NCBI GenBank assembly: GCA_016191785.1
Contig: JACPVJ010000197.1
Location: 1 to 64,000 of the forward strand
Length of the DNA stretch: 64,000 nt
Origin: Myxococcales bacterium
GTDB taxonomy: Bacteria > Myxococcota_A > Polyangia > Polyangiales > Polyangiaceae
Direction: 5' to 3'
In this document: positions 35,152-44,485 of the stretch, one piece after another
Position numbering within the stretch: position 1 is the first letter of the stretch
How the letters are laid out: every line of letters begins with the position of its first letter
Translations under genes and position numbers: made by a program
Notes under the pieces: generated by a model
Seen by the model: the letters and a program-made list of their open reading frames with translations, nothing else
Databases searched by the model: none
What the model was told of the DNA's origin: nothing

Positions 35152-37329
35152 GTGTCTTCGATTCGAGCTTGGGTCAGAGCCTCGCTGGCGACGGGGTTCT
35201 TGGTGGGCGCCTGCACCCTGGGCGCTCGGGACGCGGACGAGCTTTCGGGACAGCACGGCTCTGGCGGCTCCGGCGGCGCCGATGGCGGGGGCGGAGCTGG
35301 AAACTGCTCGGCCGGCACCGACGACTGCGACGGCGTGGCCGAAAACGGCTGCGAGACCGTGACCAGCAAGGACCCGAAGAACTGCGGCGCGTGCGAGAAG
35401 GCGTGCCCCAGCACCGACGGCAAGACGCCGACTTGTACCGACGGCGCCTGCGGCGTGTCGAACTGCAGCGCGCCGCTGGCGGACTGCGACGGCGACGGCA
35501 GCTGCGAAACCGACACCGCCACGTCGCTCGACCACTGCGGGTACTGCGACTACAAGTGCGCCCTGGCGAACGCCAAGCCCAGCTGCGACCAGGGCTGCCA
35601 GATCGACGAGTGCGACGTCGGATTCGCCAGCTGCGACGGTATCCCGAGCAACGGCTGCGAAACGCCGCTCAACACCCCGAGCAACTGCGGGAATTGCGGC
35701 GCGACCTGCACGCTGCCGAACGCAACCACCAGCTGCAGCACGGGCAAGTGCCAACTGACGGCGTGCACCGGCGGCTTCGACGACTGCGACGGGCTACCCG
35801 AGACGGGCTGCGAGTCCAACGTCCAAACCGATCCCGGCAACTGCGGCAAGTGCGGCACGAAATGCACCACCGGTCAGGTCTGCCAGGCGGGCAAGTGTGT
35901 GGTGTCGTCGTGCTCGGCCCCGATGGCGGACTGCGACACGAACCCCGGCGACTGCGAGACCAACACCGACACCTCGGTCGCGCACTGCGGCTTCTGCAAG
36001 AACCCTTGCGCTCTCGCCAACGCGAACGCCGCCTGCACCGCGGGCAAGTGCGCGGTCTCGAGCTGCAAGGCCGGGTGGGGCAACTGCGACGGCGTCGCCG
36101 CCAACGGCTGCGAAACGCAGCTCGGCACCACGACCAACTGCAAGAGCTGCGGCGACCAGTGCTCGGGGGGGCAGAACGTCCTGACCGCGACCTGCGCGCC
36201 GACCGGCTGCCAGCTCTTCTGCAACTCGGGCTTCGGAAACTGCAACACGTCGCCGACCGACGGCTGCGAGTCGCAGCTCGGCAGCGACCCCCTGCACTGC
36301 GGCAGCTGCACCAACGACTGCACCGCCAAGGCGCCCACGGGCACTCAGGCCGGGTGCGCCAACGGCGTGTGCACCTTCAACTGCGCTTCCGGTACGGCCG
36401 ACTGCGACGGCAACGGCTCGTGCGAGACCAACGTCAACACGAGCGCCACCAACTGCGGCCAGTGCGGCCACTCGTGCGGCGGCACGGCGTGCGCCGGTGG
36501 CTTCTGCCAGCCCGACTTGGTCGTGCCGGGGAGCAACCTGACCAGCGTGGACGCGGACAACGTCCCGTCGAGCCTGGTGTTCACCCGCGGTGGCGCTACG
36601 GGCGGCGTCTATCGGTTCAACAAGTCGACCAAGGTCGTGACCACGATCGCCGCGAACCAGGACGCCACGTCCGTCGATGTCGTCGGCAATTACACGTTCT
36701 TCACCGACGCAGACGACGGCGCGAAGCGCGTGCCCTCGAGCGGGGGCACGGCCACGCTGATCGGTCCGGCCGCGGGGGGAAAGCAGCTCGACTCGGACGG
36801 CAACGACGTCTTCTTCACCGCGGCGAGCGGGCTCTTGCGGGTCGACGCCGGCGGGGGAGCCGTGCAGGTCTGGGACTCGGCCCCGAGCGCCTTCGGGCTC
36901 CGCTTCGACTCGAGCGCCGGGTGGGTTTTCTGGACGGTGCCGGCCGTGGGCGAAGTGCGGTATTCGACCGACAACCTCTCCAACGTCCAGAAGGTCGCGA
37001 CCAGTCAGGGAGAGCCCGCGTTCGTGAAGGTCGACGCCTCGTACGTCTTCTGGACCGCCACCACCGACGGCGCGATCCGCCGCGCCACCAAGCCGGCGAG
37101 CAGCGTGACGACGGTCTTCACCGGTCTGCAGAGCCCATACGCGTTGGCCCAGGACGGCACGGAGCTGTTCTGGGCGTCCAAGGCCAGCGGAGGCCTGTGG
37201 AAGGGGCTGAAGACCGGGGGCACGCCGACCAAGCTCGCGGATTCACTGACCAACGTCCTGGGCATCGAAGTCGACGGCACCCACGTCTACTGGATTGACT
37301 CGGGTGGTATGAAACGCATCCCGCGCTGA
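35152..37329 (+). CDS. Cys-rich repeat lipoprotein with beta-propeller-like C-terminus
   Basis: This 725-residue lipoprotein has lipobox VGAC and a short Gly-rich linker. Eight Cys-rich repeats of about 50 residues follow, with the pattern DCDGxxxNGCET plus NCGxCGxxC (up to about residue 460). The C-terminal 260 residues are beta-rich repeats with YVFWT-, VFFT- and ELFWAS-type strands, like the blades of a beta-propeller found in myxobacterial surface proteins. A signal-bearing start at GTG 35152 is preferred over the open frame upstream. The repeats resemble, but are not identical to, those of the gene at 383. The role is unknown; adhesion or ligand binding is plausible. Confidence 0.82.
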   Translation: MSSIRAWVRASLATGFLVGACTLGARDADELSGQHGSGGSGGADGGGGAGNCSAGTDDCDGVAENGCETVTSKDPKNCGACEKACPSTDGKTPTCTDGACGVSNCSAPLADCDGDGSCETDTATSLDHCGYCDYKCALANAKPSCDQGCQIDECDVGFASCDGIPSNGCETPLNTPSNCGNCGATCTLPNATTSCSTGKCQLTACTGGFDDCDGLPETGCESNVQTDPGNCGKCGTKCTTGQVCQAGKCVVSSCSAPMADCDTNPGDCETNTDTSVAHCGFCKNPCALANANAACTAGKCAVSSCKAGWGNCDGVAANGCETQLGTTTNCKSCGDQCSGGQNVLTATCAPTGCQLFCNSGFGNCNTSPTDGCESQLGSDPLHCGSCTNDCTAKAPTGTQAGCANGVCTFNCASGTADCDGNGSCETNVNTSATNCGQCGHSCGGTACAGGFCQPDLVVPGSNLTSVDADNVPSSLVFTRGGATGGVYRFNKSTKVVTTIAANQDATSVDVVGNYTFFTDADDGAKRVPSSGGTATLIGPAAGGKQLDSDGNDVFFTAASGLLRVDAGGGAVQVWDSAPSAFGLRFDSSAGWVFWTVPAVGEVRYSTDNLSNVQKVATSQGEPAFVKVDASYVFWTATTDGAIRRATKPASSVTTVFTGLQSPYALAQDGTELFWASKASGGLWKGLKTGGTPTKLADSLTNVLGIEVDGTHVYWIDSGGMKRIPR

Positions 37330-37382
37330 CCGCCGCCCCGGAATCTGGGCCCGGCAACCCGGCGTGGTAGGCTTCGGGATCC

Positions 37383-38903
37383 GTGACGGACAGCCCGAGC
37401 GTCGAGCCCATCCGGATCATCGGCCGCTACGCGCTCCACCAGGAGATCGCGGCCGGTGGCATGGCCACGGTCCACCTCGGCCGACTCCTCGGCCCGGCCG
37501 GTTTCTCTCGCACCGTCGCCATCAAGCGCCTGCACGCTCAGTTCGCCAAGGACCCCGAGTTCGTCAGCATGTTCCTGGACGAGGCCCGGGTCGCGGCGCG
37601 CATTCGCCACCCGAACGTGGTCTCGACCCTCGACGTGGTGGCGCTCGACGGTGAGCTGTTCATCGTCATGGACTACGTCGAGGGGGAGTCGCTGGCGCGC
37701 CTGATCCGCGCAGCCAAAGGGCGGGGCGAGTGGATCCCGCGCAAGAACTCGATCGCGCTGATGACCAACGTGCTCTATGGCCTGCACGGGGCACACGAGG
37801 CGAAGGGCGAGCGCGGCGAGCCGCTGGGCATCGTCCACCGCGACATCTCACCCCAGAACATCTTGGTCGACATCGACGGCACCGGGCGGGTCGTCGACTT
37901 CGGCGTGGCCAAAGCCGTGGGTCGCCTTCAGACCACGCGGGACGGGCAGCTCAAGGGCAAGCTCTCCTACATGGCGCCGGAGCAGCTCAAGGGCGAGGCG
38001 GTCGATCGCCGCACCGACGTGTTCGCTGCCAGCATCGTGCTGTGGGAGCTGCTCACGGGCCGGCGCTTGTTCCAGTCCGAGAACGACGCGGCCACCTTCG
38101 GGAAGGTGCTCACCGCAGAGGTCCCCCCGCCCAGCAGCCTCGAGCCCGCGCTCTGGCCCGAGCTCGACGCCGTCGTGCTCAAGGGGCTGGCCAGGAACCT
38201 GGACGATCGCTACGCGACGGCGCTCGACATGGCCGAAGAGCTCGAGGGTGCGGCTCGTGAGCGTCCCACGCAACGCGCCCTGGGCACCTGGGTGCGCGAG
38301 CTCGCAGCGGAATCGCTGGCACGGCGCGCCGATCAGGTGCGCGAGCTCGAGAGTCACTCGGCGGTCGTCGCGTTGGTGGGCCAGCCCGACCCGAGCTCGA
38401 TTTCGTCGCCGAGGATCGAGCCGCCGCGTCTCGCACCGACACAGCCGATGCCGCAGCACCTGCCGCGCGACGAAGCGAGCGGCAACTCGAACCTGTCGAG
38501 CATCTCCGTCGCGCGCGGTCGCACCCTGCCGCCAACGGGCCGAGACCGGCGGCAGCTGATGCTGATCCTGGGCGGCATCGCCGGCCTGCTGGGGTTCCTG
38601 GTGATCCTGGGCGGCTTCTTGCTGATCCGGCGCGCGACCCGCCCGGTCGACGGTGGCTCGAGCATCGAGCCGCTCTCCGAGCCTGTCACGCCCGCGGCCA
38701 GCGCCGCGCCCGAGCCGCCGGCAAGGGCGGTGGCCCCGGATCCCGCTCCGCCGCCCTCGGCGGTCGCCGAGCCCACGCCGTCGGCGGCTGAGAAGAAGCC
38801 CGTTGCGCCGAAGCCGCAACCGGTCAAGCCCAAGGGCAACTGCAACCCGCCCTACACGCTCGACAAGGACGGCACGCGGATCCCGAAACCCGAGTGCCTC
38901 TAG
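37383..38903 (+). CDS. Membrane Ser/Thr protein kinase
   Basis: The protein has 506 residues. The kinase domain spans about 14-285: glycine loop IAAGGMATVHLG, VAIKRL, HRDISPQN (Ser in place of the usual Lys, common in myxobacterial kinases), DFGVAKA and MAPEQ. A linker of about 100 residues leads to one membrane span (about 393-415, LILGGIAGLLGFLVILGG). The external C-terminal region is Pro/Ala-rich and ends with a Cys pair in a short motif (GNCNPPYTLD, KPECL). This tail is typical of myxobacterial Pkn kinases. GTG 37383 is the start. The external tail could sense an extracellular signal. The target is unknown. Confidence 0.9.
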   Translation: MTDSPSVEPIRIIGRYALHQEIAAGGMATVHLGRLLGPAGFSRTVAIKRLHAQFAKDPEFVSMFLDEARVAARIRHPNVVSTLDVVALDGELFIVMDYVEGESLARLIRAAKGRGEWIPRKNSIALMTNVLYGLHGAHEAKGERGEPLGIVHRDISPQNILVDIDGTGRVVDFGVAKAVGRLQTTRDGQLKGKLSYMAPEQLKGEAVDRRTDVFAASIVLWELLTGRRLFQSENDAATFGKVLTAEVPPPSSLEPALWPELDAVVLKGLARNLDDRYATALDMAEELEGAARERPTQRALGTWVRELAAESLARRADQVRELESHSAVVALVGQPDPSSISSPRIEPPRLAPTQPMPQHLPRDEASGNSNLSSISVARGRTLPPTGRDRRQLMLILGGIAGLLGFLVILGGFLLIRRATRPVDGGSSIEPLSEPVTPAASAAPEPPARAVAPDPAPPPSAVAEPTPSAAEKKPVAPKPQPVKPKGNCNPPYTLDKDGTRIPKPECL

Positions 38904-39751
38904 AACGCGCCGCGAACGAAGGCCCCACCACCGCGCGGCAACGCCGTGACGCCCACCGTGGTCGCGCTCTCGGTCCTGGCCGGCCTGGTGAAGAACAAAT
39001 ACGCGGCGGCGCCGAAGGCCACCGCCGAGACCCCGAGCGAGATGTCGGCGATCAGCAGCTTCTGGTGGGCGGCGTCCACGTCGGCAGGGTCGCACTTCGG
39101 CGCGCAGCTGTCGGCCAGGTCGTCTTCGTCGCTCTTGCCCGTGGAGCCGAAGTAGGCAAACGACGCCAGTCCCAGCACCCCCACCCCACCGAGGACGTAG
39201 ACCAGCGCCGGGGTCTTGCGACCGCTCGACGGCACAGCGGCCGGCGCCGGGGCATCCGGCGCGGGTCGCGCTTCGCTCGGCTTCTGCTTGGAGAAATCGG
39301 CCAGCACCTCGCGAGCCTTCTCGCCCTTCTGCAGTGAGACCTCGACCTCGATCGGCTCGAGCCCATCGGCCTCGAAGCGGATCTTGTGCGCCCCCGGGTC
39401 GACCTTGAGCGGGCCGCTGGGCAGCTGGTCCCCGAGCTTCGTCCCGTCGACGATCACCCGCACCGCGCCGGTCTTCTTCCCGGCCAGATCGAGCGCGGCG
39501 AACGCCAACGTGGGTTGCTCGCGCTCGTTCTCTTCGAGCCAGGGCTTGCAGTCCTTCTTGACCGTGGCCGGGCAGGCATCGTCCGCGCAGACCTCGAGCT
39601 TCTGCCGGGCTTCGGTCAGCTTGTCGGCTTTGCGCAGGCGCTGAGCGTCCACGTAGGCTTGGACGCAGGCTTGCTTGGTCACGTCCGCGCGCGCGCCCGC
39701 CGAGAACGAGAGCAACGCACCGGTCAGAGTGACACCCAAGAGTCGACGCAC
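38900..39751 (-). CDS. PEGA-like surface protein with two membrane spans
   Basis: This 283-residue protein has a signal peptide (start GTG 39751, cleavage after ARA). An N-terminal helical, Cys-containing region (CVQAY, CADDACPATVKKDC) is followed by a PEGA-like beta domain (about 95-155; VRVIVDGTKLG, PLKVDPGAHKIRFEADG). A Pro/Ala linker and two hydrophobic segments near the C-terminus (about 185-205 and 235-255) complete it. PEGA domains are thought to act at the cell surface. It ends overlapping the kinase gene at 38903 by 4 bp on the other strand. The role is unknown. Confidence 0.75.
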   Translation of the reverse strand: MRRLLGVTLTGALLSFSAGARADVTKQACVQAYVDAQRLRKADKLTEARQKLEVCADDACPATVKKDCKPWLEENEREQPTLAFAALDLAGKKTGAVRVIVDGTKLGDQLPSGPLKVDPGAHKIRFEADGLEPIEVEVSLQKGEKAREVLADFSKQKPSEARPAPDAPAPAAVPSSGRKTPALVYVLGGVGVLGLASFAYFGSTGKSDEDDLADSCAPKCDPADVDAAHQKLLIADISLGVSAVAFGAAAYLFFTRPARTESATTVGVTALPRGGGAFVRGAF

Positions 39752-39788
39752 GCGCCCAAGGCTAGCGGACTTCGCGCGACGGGTCGAT

Positions 39789-41891
39789 TCAGCAGCTGCG
39801 GCGCCGGACCAGCGGCAGGCCCAGGACCACCGCGAACACCCAAGCGGGCACGCCGGGGAGCGGCCGCGGGTGGGCACTGCACGAGGCGCCGAGCTCGTCG
39901 GCGTTCGAGTCGTGTTCGGGACCCGAGCCCGCCGAGCCGCCCGGCTTCGCAGCGACGCCGGCGCTACCGCCCCAGCCCTGCTCACCGGGCGTGGGCATCG
40001 CAGCGGCGGACCCGGGCGAGGGCATGGCGTCGTCGATCATCTCGACCTTGCCGGCGCTGGACTTCACCAGCACCGGACGCGGCGGCAGCTTGGGCCCTTC
40101 GTACAGAGCCGTCACGTCCGAGGCCGGGACCTTCTTCACCGCGTCGAACGAGAGCGACCAGGTCGCCATGACCTCGGGGCTCGGCACGTGTCGCCGCCAC
40201 TTGCCGTCGACCAGCCAGACCTCGGGTGAGCCATCGTCCGCCTGGACCAGCTGCGGTGCGGCGGGCCAGGCGTCGGCTTCGTCGAGCGAGGCGATCTGCG
40301 AGTCCGACAGCGGCAGTGCGTCCCAGAACAGGTCGAGCTTCCACGCCTCGAGGCTCGCGGGGTCCACCACGTGTCGGCGCACACCCTTGGGCACGGTGGC
40401 CGTGCACGTCAGGCTCATCGGACTGCCGGCGAGCTGGGCGTTGTCGCCGCCCGCGCTGTCGATCCCATAGGCGTGGACCGCGTGCGGCTTGCCATCGAGC
40501 AGCGAGAGCGGCGGCAGGATGTCGAAGGCGTGGTTGCACGAGCCGATGGCGGTGCACAGGTCGTCGCGCTTCAGGTTGGCGGTGAGCGGTACCCCCGGTG
40601 CTCCGGACCCCGCCGGGCCACCGAAGTACACGTGCACGTCGACGGCCTTGGTCGCAGCGTCGGGGTCTTGCGCCCACCCGCGGACGGCGTCGCAGCTCAC
40701 CTCGTCCAGGTGCCCCTTGGGCGGCTTGTTGCACACGTCGCCTTCGTCGGCCTTGCCGTCGCAGTCATCGTCCTTCCCGTTGCAGACCTCGGTCTTCGGC
40801 GTGCACTCGCCGTTCACCACCAGGTCCATGTAGTGTGTCCAGTTCCAACCGCTGCCGGGATCGGTGTGGTCCGAGCAGTCCGGCGTCTCGCCGTGACCCA
40901 TGACGTGCTTGCGGTCCTTGGGAACGCCGTACTGATCGCACAGCCACCGCGTGAGCTTGGCCGACGACTTGTACATCGCCTCGGTGTACCACTTGCCGGG
41001 GTCGGCGACGTAGCCCTCGTGCTCGATGCCGATGCTGTTGGTGTTGAAGCAGCCGTCGTGCCAGGCGATGTCGGCATCATCGACCATCTGCGTCACCTGC
41101 CCGTCGCTCGAGCGAATGACGTAGTGCGACGAGACGTTCGACGACGAGTTCTTGAACCACGAGATCGCGCCGGCATAGCTGCCCTGCGTGGTGTGGATCA
41201 CCACGTAGTTGATTTGCGCTGCTCCGCGCGACGCGTTGGTGTAGTTGCCCGAGTACGCCGGGCTCCAGATCGCGCCGGGGAACCCCAGCCCTTGTTGCAC
41301 GCTGCCGACGTCGGCTTCGAGCCCGACGCCGCCAACGACGACCTCGAAGCCCTGGTCGTCGTGCCCCTTCCAACCGCTCGCCAAGAGCGAGCGCACTTCT
41401 CGAACCAGCGTCTCGCCACCGTAGGCCTCGACGACCGAGGACCAGGCGACGAGATCGTCACCGCCACCGACCCCGCGCGCGTGACCAGAGGTGCGGATCA
41501 GCGCGGCGGCAGCCAAGATGTTGGCGCGGGCTTCGGTCTTCACCCGCTCGACGGTCGTGCCCGAGAGGAGCGCGGCGGCGTCCGGAGTGGAGAGCCCACC
41601 GGCGCCGATGGCCATCAGGCCCCACTCCCGCGGCGCGTGATCGTGATCCGAGTCGTGCTCGTCGTCCCGGGCACCCAGGTTCATGCTGAGCCGCGTCTGC
41701 GCGTAGGCAATCGTCGCCAAGAGCTCGGCGGGGACGCCGCTCGCCTGCTCGGCAGCTCGAAAGTGCGCGACCAGCGGGGAGTCACCGGAAAGCTCGGCGC
41801 GGACCTGCTTCGGCCCGCGCTCCCCGGAGGGGCCGCAGCCGGCGATGACCAACGAAACCATCACCAGAACCCAGGCGAGACGTGTCGGCAC
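39789..41891 (-). CDS. N-acetylmuramoyl-L-alanine amidase, multidomain, dual anchor
   Basis: The protein has 700 residues. The signal ends in lipobox IAGC (Cys 19). Residues 35-170 resemble a lytic-transglycosylase-like helical domain. An Amidase_2 (peptidoglycan amidase) domain covers about 215-355 with VVIHTTQGS, GIEHEGY and GHGETPDCSDHTDPG carrying the zinc and catalytic His. A MopE-like Cys/Asp motif (CNGKDDDCDGKADEG) follows, then a beta-rich region. The C-terminus has GASC, a hydrophobic span (WVFAVVLGLPL) and RRR, which looks like a MYXO-CTERM signal for a myxosortase. It probably cleaves the Ala-muramic acid bond of prey or own cell wall at the surface. Confidence 0.85.
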   Translation of the reverse strand: MPTRLAWVLVMVSLVIAGCGPSGERGPKQVRAELSGDSPLVAHFRAAEQASGVPAELLATIAYAQTRLSMNLGARDDEHDSDHDHAPREWGLMAIGAGGLSTPDAAALLSGTTVERVKTEARANILAAAALIRTSGHARGVGGGDDLVAWSSVVEAYGGETLVREVRSLLASGWKGHDDQGFEVVVGGVGLEADVGSVQQGLGFPGAIWSPAYSGNYTNASRGAAQINYVVIHTTQGSYAGAISWFKNSSSNVSSHYVIRSSDGQVTQMVDDADIAWHDGCFNTNSIGIEHEGYVADPGKWYTEAMYKSSAKLTRWLCDQYGVPKDRKHVMGHGETPDCSDHTDPGSGWNWTHYMDLVVNGECTPKTEVCNGKDDDCDGKADEGDVCNKPPKGHLDEVSCDAVRGWAQDPDAATKAVDVHVYFGGPAGSGAPGVPLTANLKRDDLCTAIGSCNHAFDILPPLSLLDGKPHAVHAYGIDSAGGDNAQLAGSPMSLTCTATVPKGVRRHVVDPASLEAWKLDLFWDALPLSDSQIASLDEADAWPAAPQLVQADDGSPEVWLVDGKWRRHVPSPEVMATWSLSFDAVKKVPASDVTALYEGPKLPPRPVLVKSSAGKVEMIDDAMPSPGSAAAMPTPGEQGWGGSAGVAAKPGGSAGSGPEHDSNADELGASCSAHPRPLPGVPAWVFAVVLGLPLVRRRSC

Positions 41892-42016
41892 GACCTCCGC
41901 CCTCGCAATTCGCGCACCAGACCGCGAGGGCGTGATTTCGGCGAGTTACGCCCGCTTTCCGCCAACCGGTGGTTGGCAGCCTCGCGGCGCGGTTGGCATG
42001 CGAAGATGCCGGGGGC

Positions 42017-43984
42017 GTGATCGAGCGACAGGAGCTTCTGAGAACCTTCGGCGAGCGAGTGAGTCAGCTCGGGATCGCCGACACGGCGCTCGCCGGGGCG
42101 CTCGACGCGACGCACCGCCCCGAGGCCGCGCCCTCCGCCCGCGCCTGGACCCGGCCAGAGCCCGATGAGTTGCCGCGGATCTCCCTCTCCTTTGCGCAGG
42201 CGTCGATCCCACCGTCGAACCCGGACGCGCGCGCGCGGGCAGATCTCGAAGTGCACGGCGTGATCGGCGAGGGCGGCATGGGGGTGATCCACGCGGCGCG
42301 CCAGCGCTCCCTCGACCGCGAGGTCGCCCTCAAGACGCTGAAGACCCCCAGCGCCGGCGACGGACCGACGGCCGCGCTGCTCCGCGAGGCGATCGTCACC
42401 GGGCGCCTCGAGCACCCCGGCATCGTCCCGGTCCACGCCCTGGGGCTCGATGACCGCGGCGCCCCGGTGCTGGTGATGAAGCGCGTCGAGGGTGTCGAGT
42501 GGCGAGCGCTGATGGCCGATGCGCACCACCCGGCGTGGAAGCTCCACCCCGGCGACCGGCTGGAGGTGCACCTGGAGATCTTGATGCAGATCTGCCAGGC
42601 CGTGCACTTTGCCCACGACCGAGGCGTGATCCACTGCGACATCAAGCCCGAGAACGTGATGCTCGGGAACTATGGCGAGGTTTACCTGGTCGACTGGGGC
42701 ATCGCGATGCGCAGCGACGACCCCCGTGTGGCCGAGCGCGCGGGGCTGGTCGGCACGCCCGCGTACATGCCGCCCGAGCTGGTGTCGGGCGGCGGGATCG
42801 GTGCATGGACCGACGTCTACTTGCTGGGCGCGACGCTGCACCACGTTCTCACCGGGCGGTTTCGTCACGAGGGCGAGAAGCTGCAAGATGCCCTGATGTC
42901 CGCCTTCCTGTCCGAGCCTTTTGGCTACGACGCTTCGGTGCCGGAAGAGCTGGCTGCGCTCTGCAACCGCGCCACCCGCCGCGAGCCGGAGGCGCGCCAC
43001 GCGAGCGCGCTCGAGCTCAGGCAGGCGATCGCGGACTTCCTGCGCCACAAGGGCTCGATCGCGCTGGCCGACGAAGCCAGCGAACGGCTGGGCCGCCTCG
43101 AAGCGCTCCTCGCCGAGACCGCCGACGACGCCGCGCCGGCGGATCTGCGCCGAGCGTATCAACTGGTGTCCGAGTGCCGGTTCGGCTTCGCGCAGTCGTT
43201 GAAGGAATGGGGCGACAACGCCCCTGCGCGAGACGGGCTCGCACGCACGGTGATGCGCGCGGTCGACCTCGAGCTACGCCAGGGTCACGTGCAGGTGGCC
43301 GAGGCGCTCTTGGCCGAGCTCGGGGCGCCGCCGCCCGAGCTGAAAGAGCGCGTGCGCGCCGCGCAAAAGGAAGCCGCGAAGGCCCGGGCCGAGGACGAGC
43401 GCCTGCGGGCCCTGGCCCACGAGCAAGACAGCAGCGTTGCCGGCCGCGAGCGCACCAAGGGGCTCGCCGCCATGACCGGCGCCGCGATGGCGCTCTCGGC
43501 GTTCGCGCTCTCGCAGCCCAACCCGGCCAAGATCAAGCCCGAGGGCTTGTTCGTGTTCGGCGCGGTGGTGTTCGTTGTCACGCTGCTGGTCACCGCCGTT
43601 TGGCGCAAGCGGCTGTTCGCCAATCAGTTCAGCCGGCGCGTGACCGGGCTGATGCTGCTCTCGGGCGTGTTGCTCCTGGTGAGTCGCTCGTTCGGGCTCT
43701 GGATGCGCATGCCGGCCCCGCTGATCTTCGCTCAGGACTTGTTGGTGCTGGCCGCCGTCGCCGCCGTCGCGTCGGTGGCGATGCTGCCCTGGCTTGCCCC
43801 GCTGGCCGTGCTGATGGTGGGCGGGGCCGCCTACTGCCTGGCATCGCCCGGGCTCTCGCCGGTGGTGTTCTCGCTGGCCGGCGTGCTCACGCCCCCGTGC
43901 GTGGCCCTCGCGCTCTGGCGCCACCGCCTGGTGGAAGAGGCCGAGCGTGAAGAGGCAGTGCCCGAGAGCACGACCCTCGACTGA
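42017..43984 (+). CDS. Membrane protein kinase with HCD catalytic loop
   Basis: The protein has 655 residues. The kinase domain spans about 78-345: glycine loop GEGGMG (from about 84), VALKTLK, MPPEL in place of the usual APE. The catalytic loop reads HCDIKPEN (His 206), so it lacks the Arg of RD kinases, and the DFG motif is DWG (from Asp 226). A helical, Glu/Ala-rich region (about 370-480) is followed by about six hydrophobic segments to the C-terminus (LFVFGAVVFVVTLL, LMLLSGVLLLV, APLAVLMVGGAA). Non-RD kinases are usually activated without activation-loop phosphorylation. All metal and phosphate-binding residues are kept, so activity is likely. Start GTG 42017. Confidence 0.85.
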   Translation: MIERQELLRTFGERVSQLGIADTALAGALDATHRPEAAPSARAWTRPEPDELPRISLSFAQASIPPSNPDARARADLEVHGVIGEGGMGVIHAARQRSLDREVALKTLKTPSAGDGPTAALLREAIVTGRLEHPGIVPVHALGLDDRGAPVLVMKRVEGVEWRALMADAHHPAWKLHPGDRLEVHLEILMQICQAVHFAHDRGVIHCDIKPENVMLGNYGEVYLVDWGIAMRSDDPRVAERAGLVGTPAYMPPELVSGGGIGAWTDVYLLGATLHHVLTGRFRHEGEKLQDALMSAFLSEPFGYDASVPEELAALCNRATRREPEARHASALELRQAIADFLRHKGSIALADEASERLGRLEALLAETADDAAPADLRRAYQLVSECRFGFAQSLKEWGDNAPARDGLARTVMRAVDLELRQGHVQVAEALLAELGAPPPELKERVRAAQKEAAKARAEDERLRALAHEQDSSVAGRERTKGLAAMTGAAMALSAFALSQPNPAKIKPEGLFVFGAVVFVVTLLVTAVWRKRLFANQFSRRVTGLMLLSGVLLLVSRSFGLWMRMPAPLIFAQDLLVLAAVAAVASVAMLPWLAPLAVLMVGGAAYCLASPGLSPVVFSLAGVLTPPCVALALWRHRLVEEAEREEAVPESTTLD

Positions 43985-43990
43985 CGACGG

Positions 43991-44485
43991 TCACGGCAAG
44001 AGCTTCGGCAGGTCCTTCGACGCATCCACCTGGACCTCGCGCTGGAGCAAAAACCCGACCAGGGCAGAGTGCACCTCGCGATAGCGGGTGCCAGGCAAGA
44101 GCGCGAGCTCGTCCCCGCCGGCTTCGAGCCGAAGCCGCGGCTCGATCTGGACGCCCTGATCTTCCACGTCGACCAAGAGGCGGATCCCGCCGGAAACGTC
44201 GAGCACCCCGAACCGGACCCGACCTGCGGCCCGTTGCTGCTCGACGCGCAGCTTCTTGCCCTCGAGGGAGAACACCCAGCGAGTCCGGCGCGCGTGAGCG
44301 AATGCAGCCAGAGCCAGGCCGGCCGCCAGCACCGGCAGCCCGAGCCAGCGGCTCCCCCCGCCGAGCTCCCGCACCATCGCCAGGCCAGCGAACACGAGCC
44401 CGATGCACACGATGAAGAGCGTCGCGCGCGGGCCGCCGGTGACGACCAGCTCGGCCTGGGGCGGACTGCGATACGGATCCTTCAT
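43991..44485 (-). CDS. Small two-TM membrane protein, unknown
   Basis: This 164-residue protein has two hydrophobic segments near the N-terminus (ATLFIVCIGLVFAGLAM and LGLPVLAAGLALAAF) and a C-terminal soluble beta-rich domain (VRFGVLDVSGGIRLLVDVED, RLEAGGDELALLPG). The ATG overlaps the stop of the DUF362 gene (ATGA), so it is translationally coupled to it. It might be an inner-membrane partner of that lipoprotein. No family is recognised. Confidence 0.7.
   Translation of the reverse strand: MKDPYRSPPQAELVVTGGPRATLFIVCIGLVFAGLAMVRELGGGSRWLGLPVLAAGLALAAFAHARRTRWVFSLEGKKLRVEQQRAAGRVRFGVLDVSGGIRLLVDVEDQGVQIEPRLRLEAGGDELALLPGTRYREVHSALVGFLLQREVQVDASKDLPKLLP

Noticed and set aside
40371-42020. 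Plus-strand frame of 549 codons opposite the amidase
   Set aside because: No domain and strongly biased composition. The amidase motifs on the minus strand are decisive.
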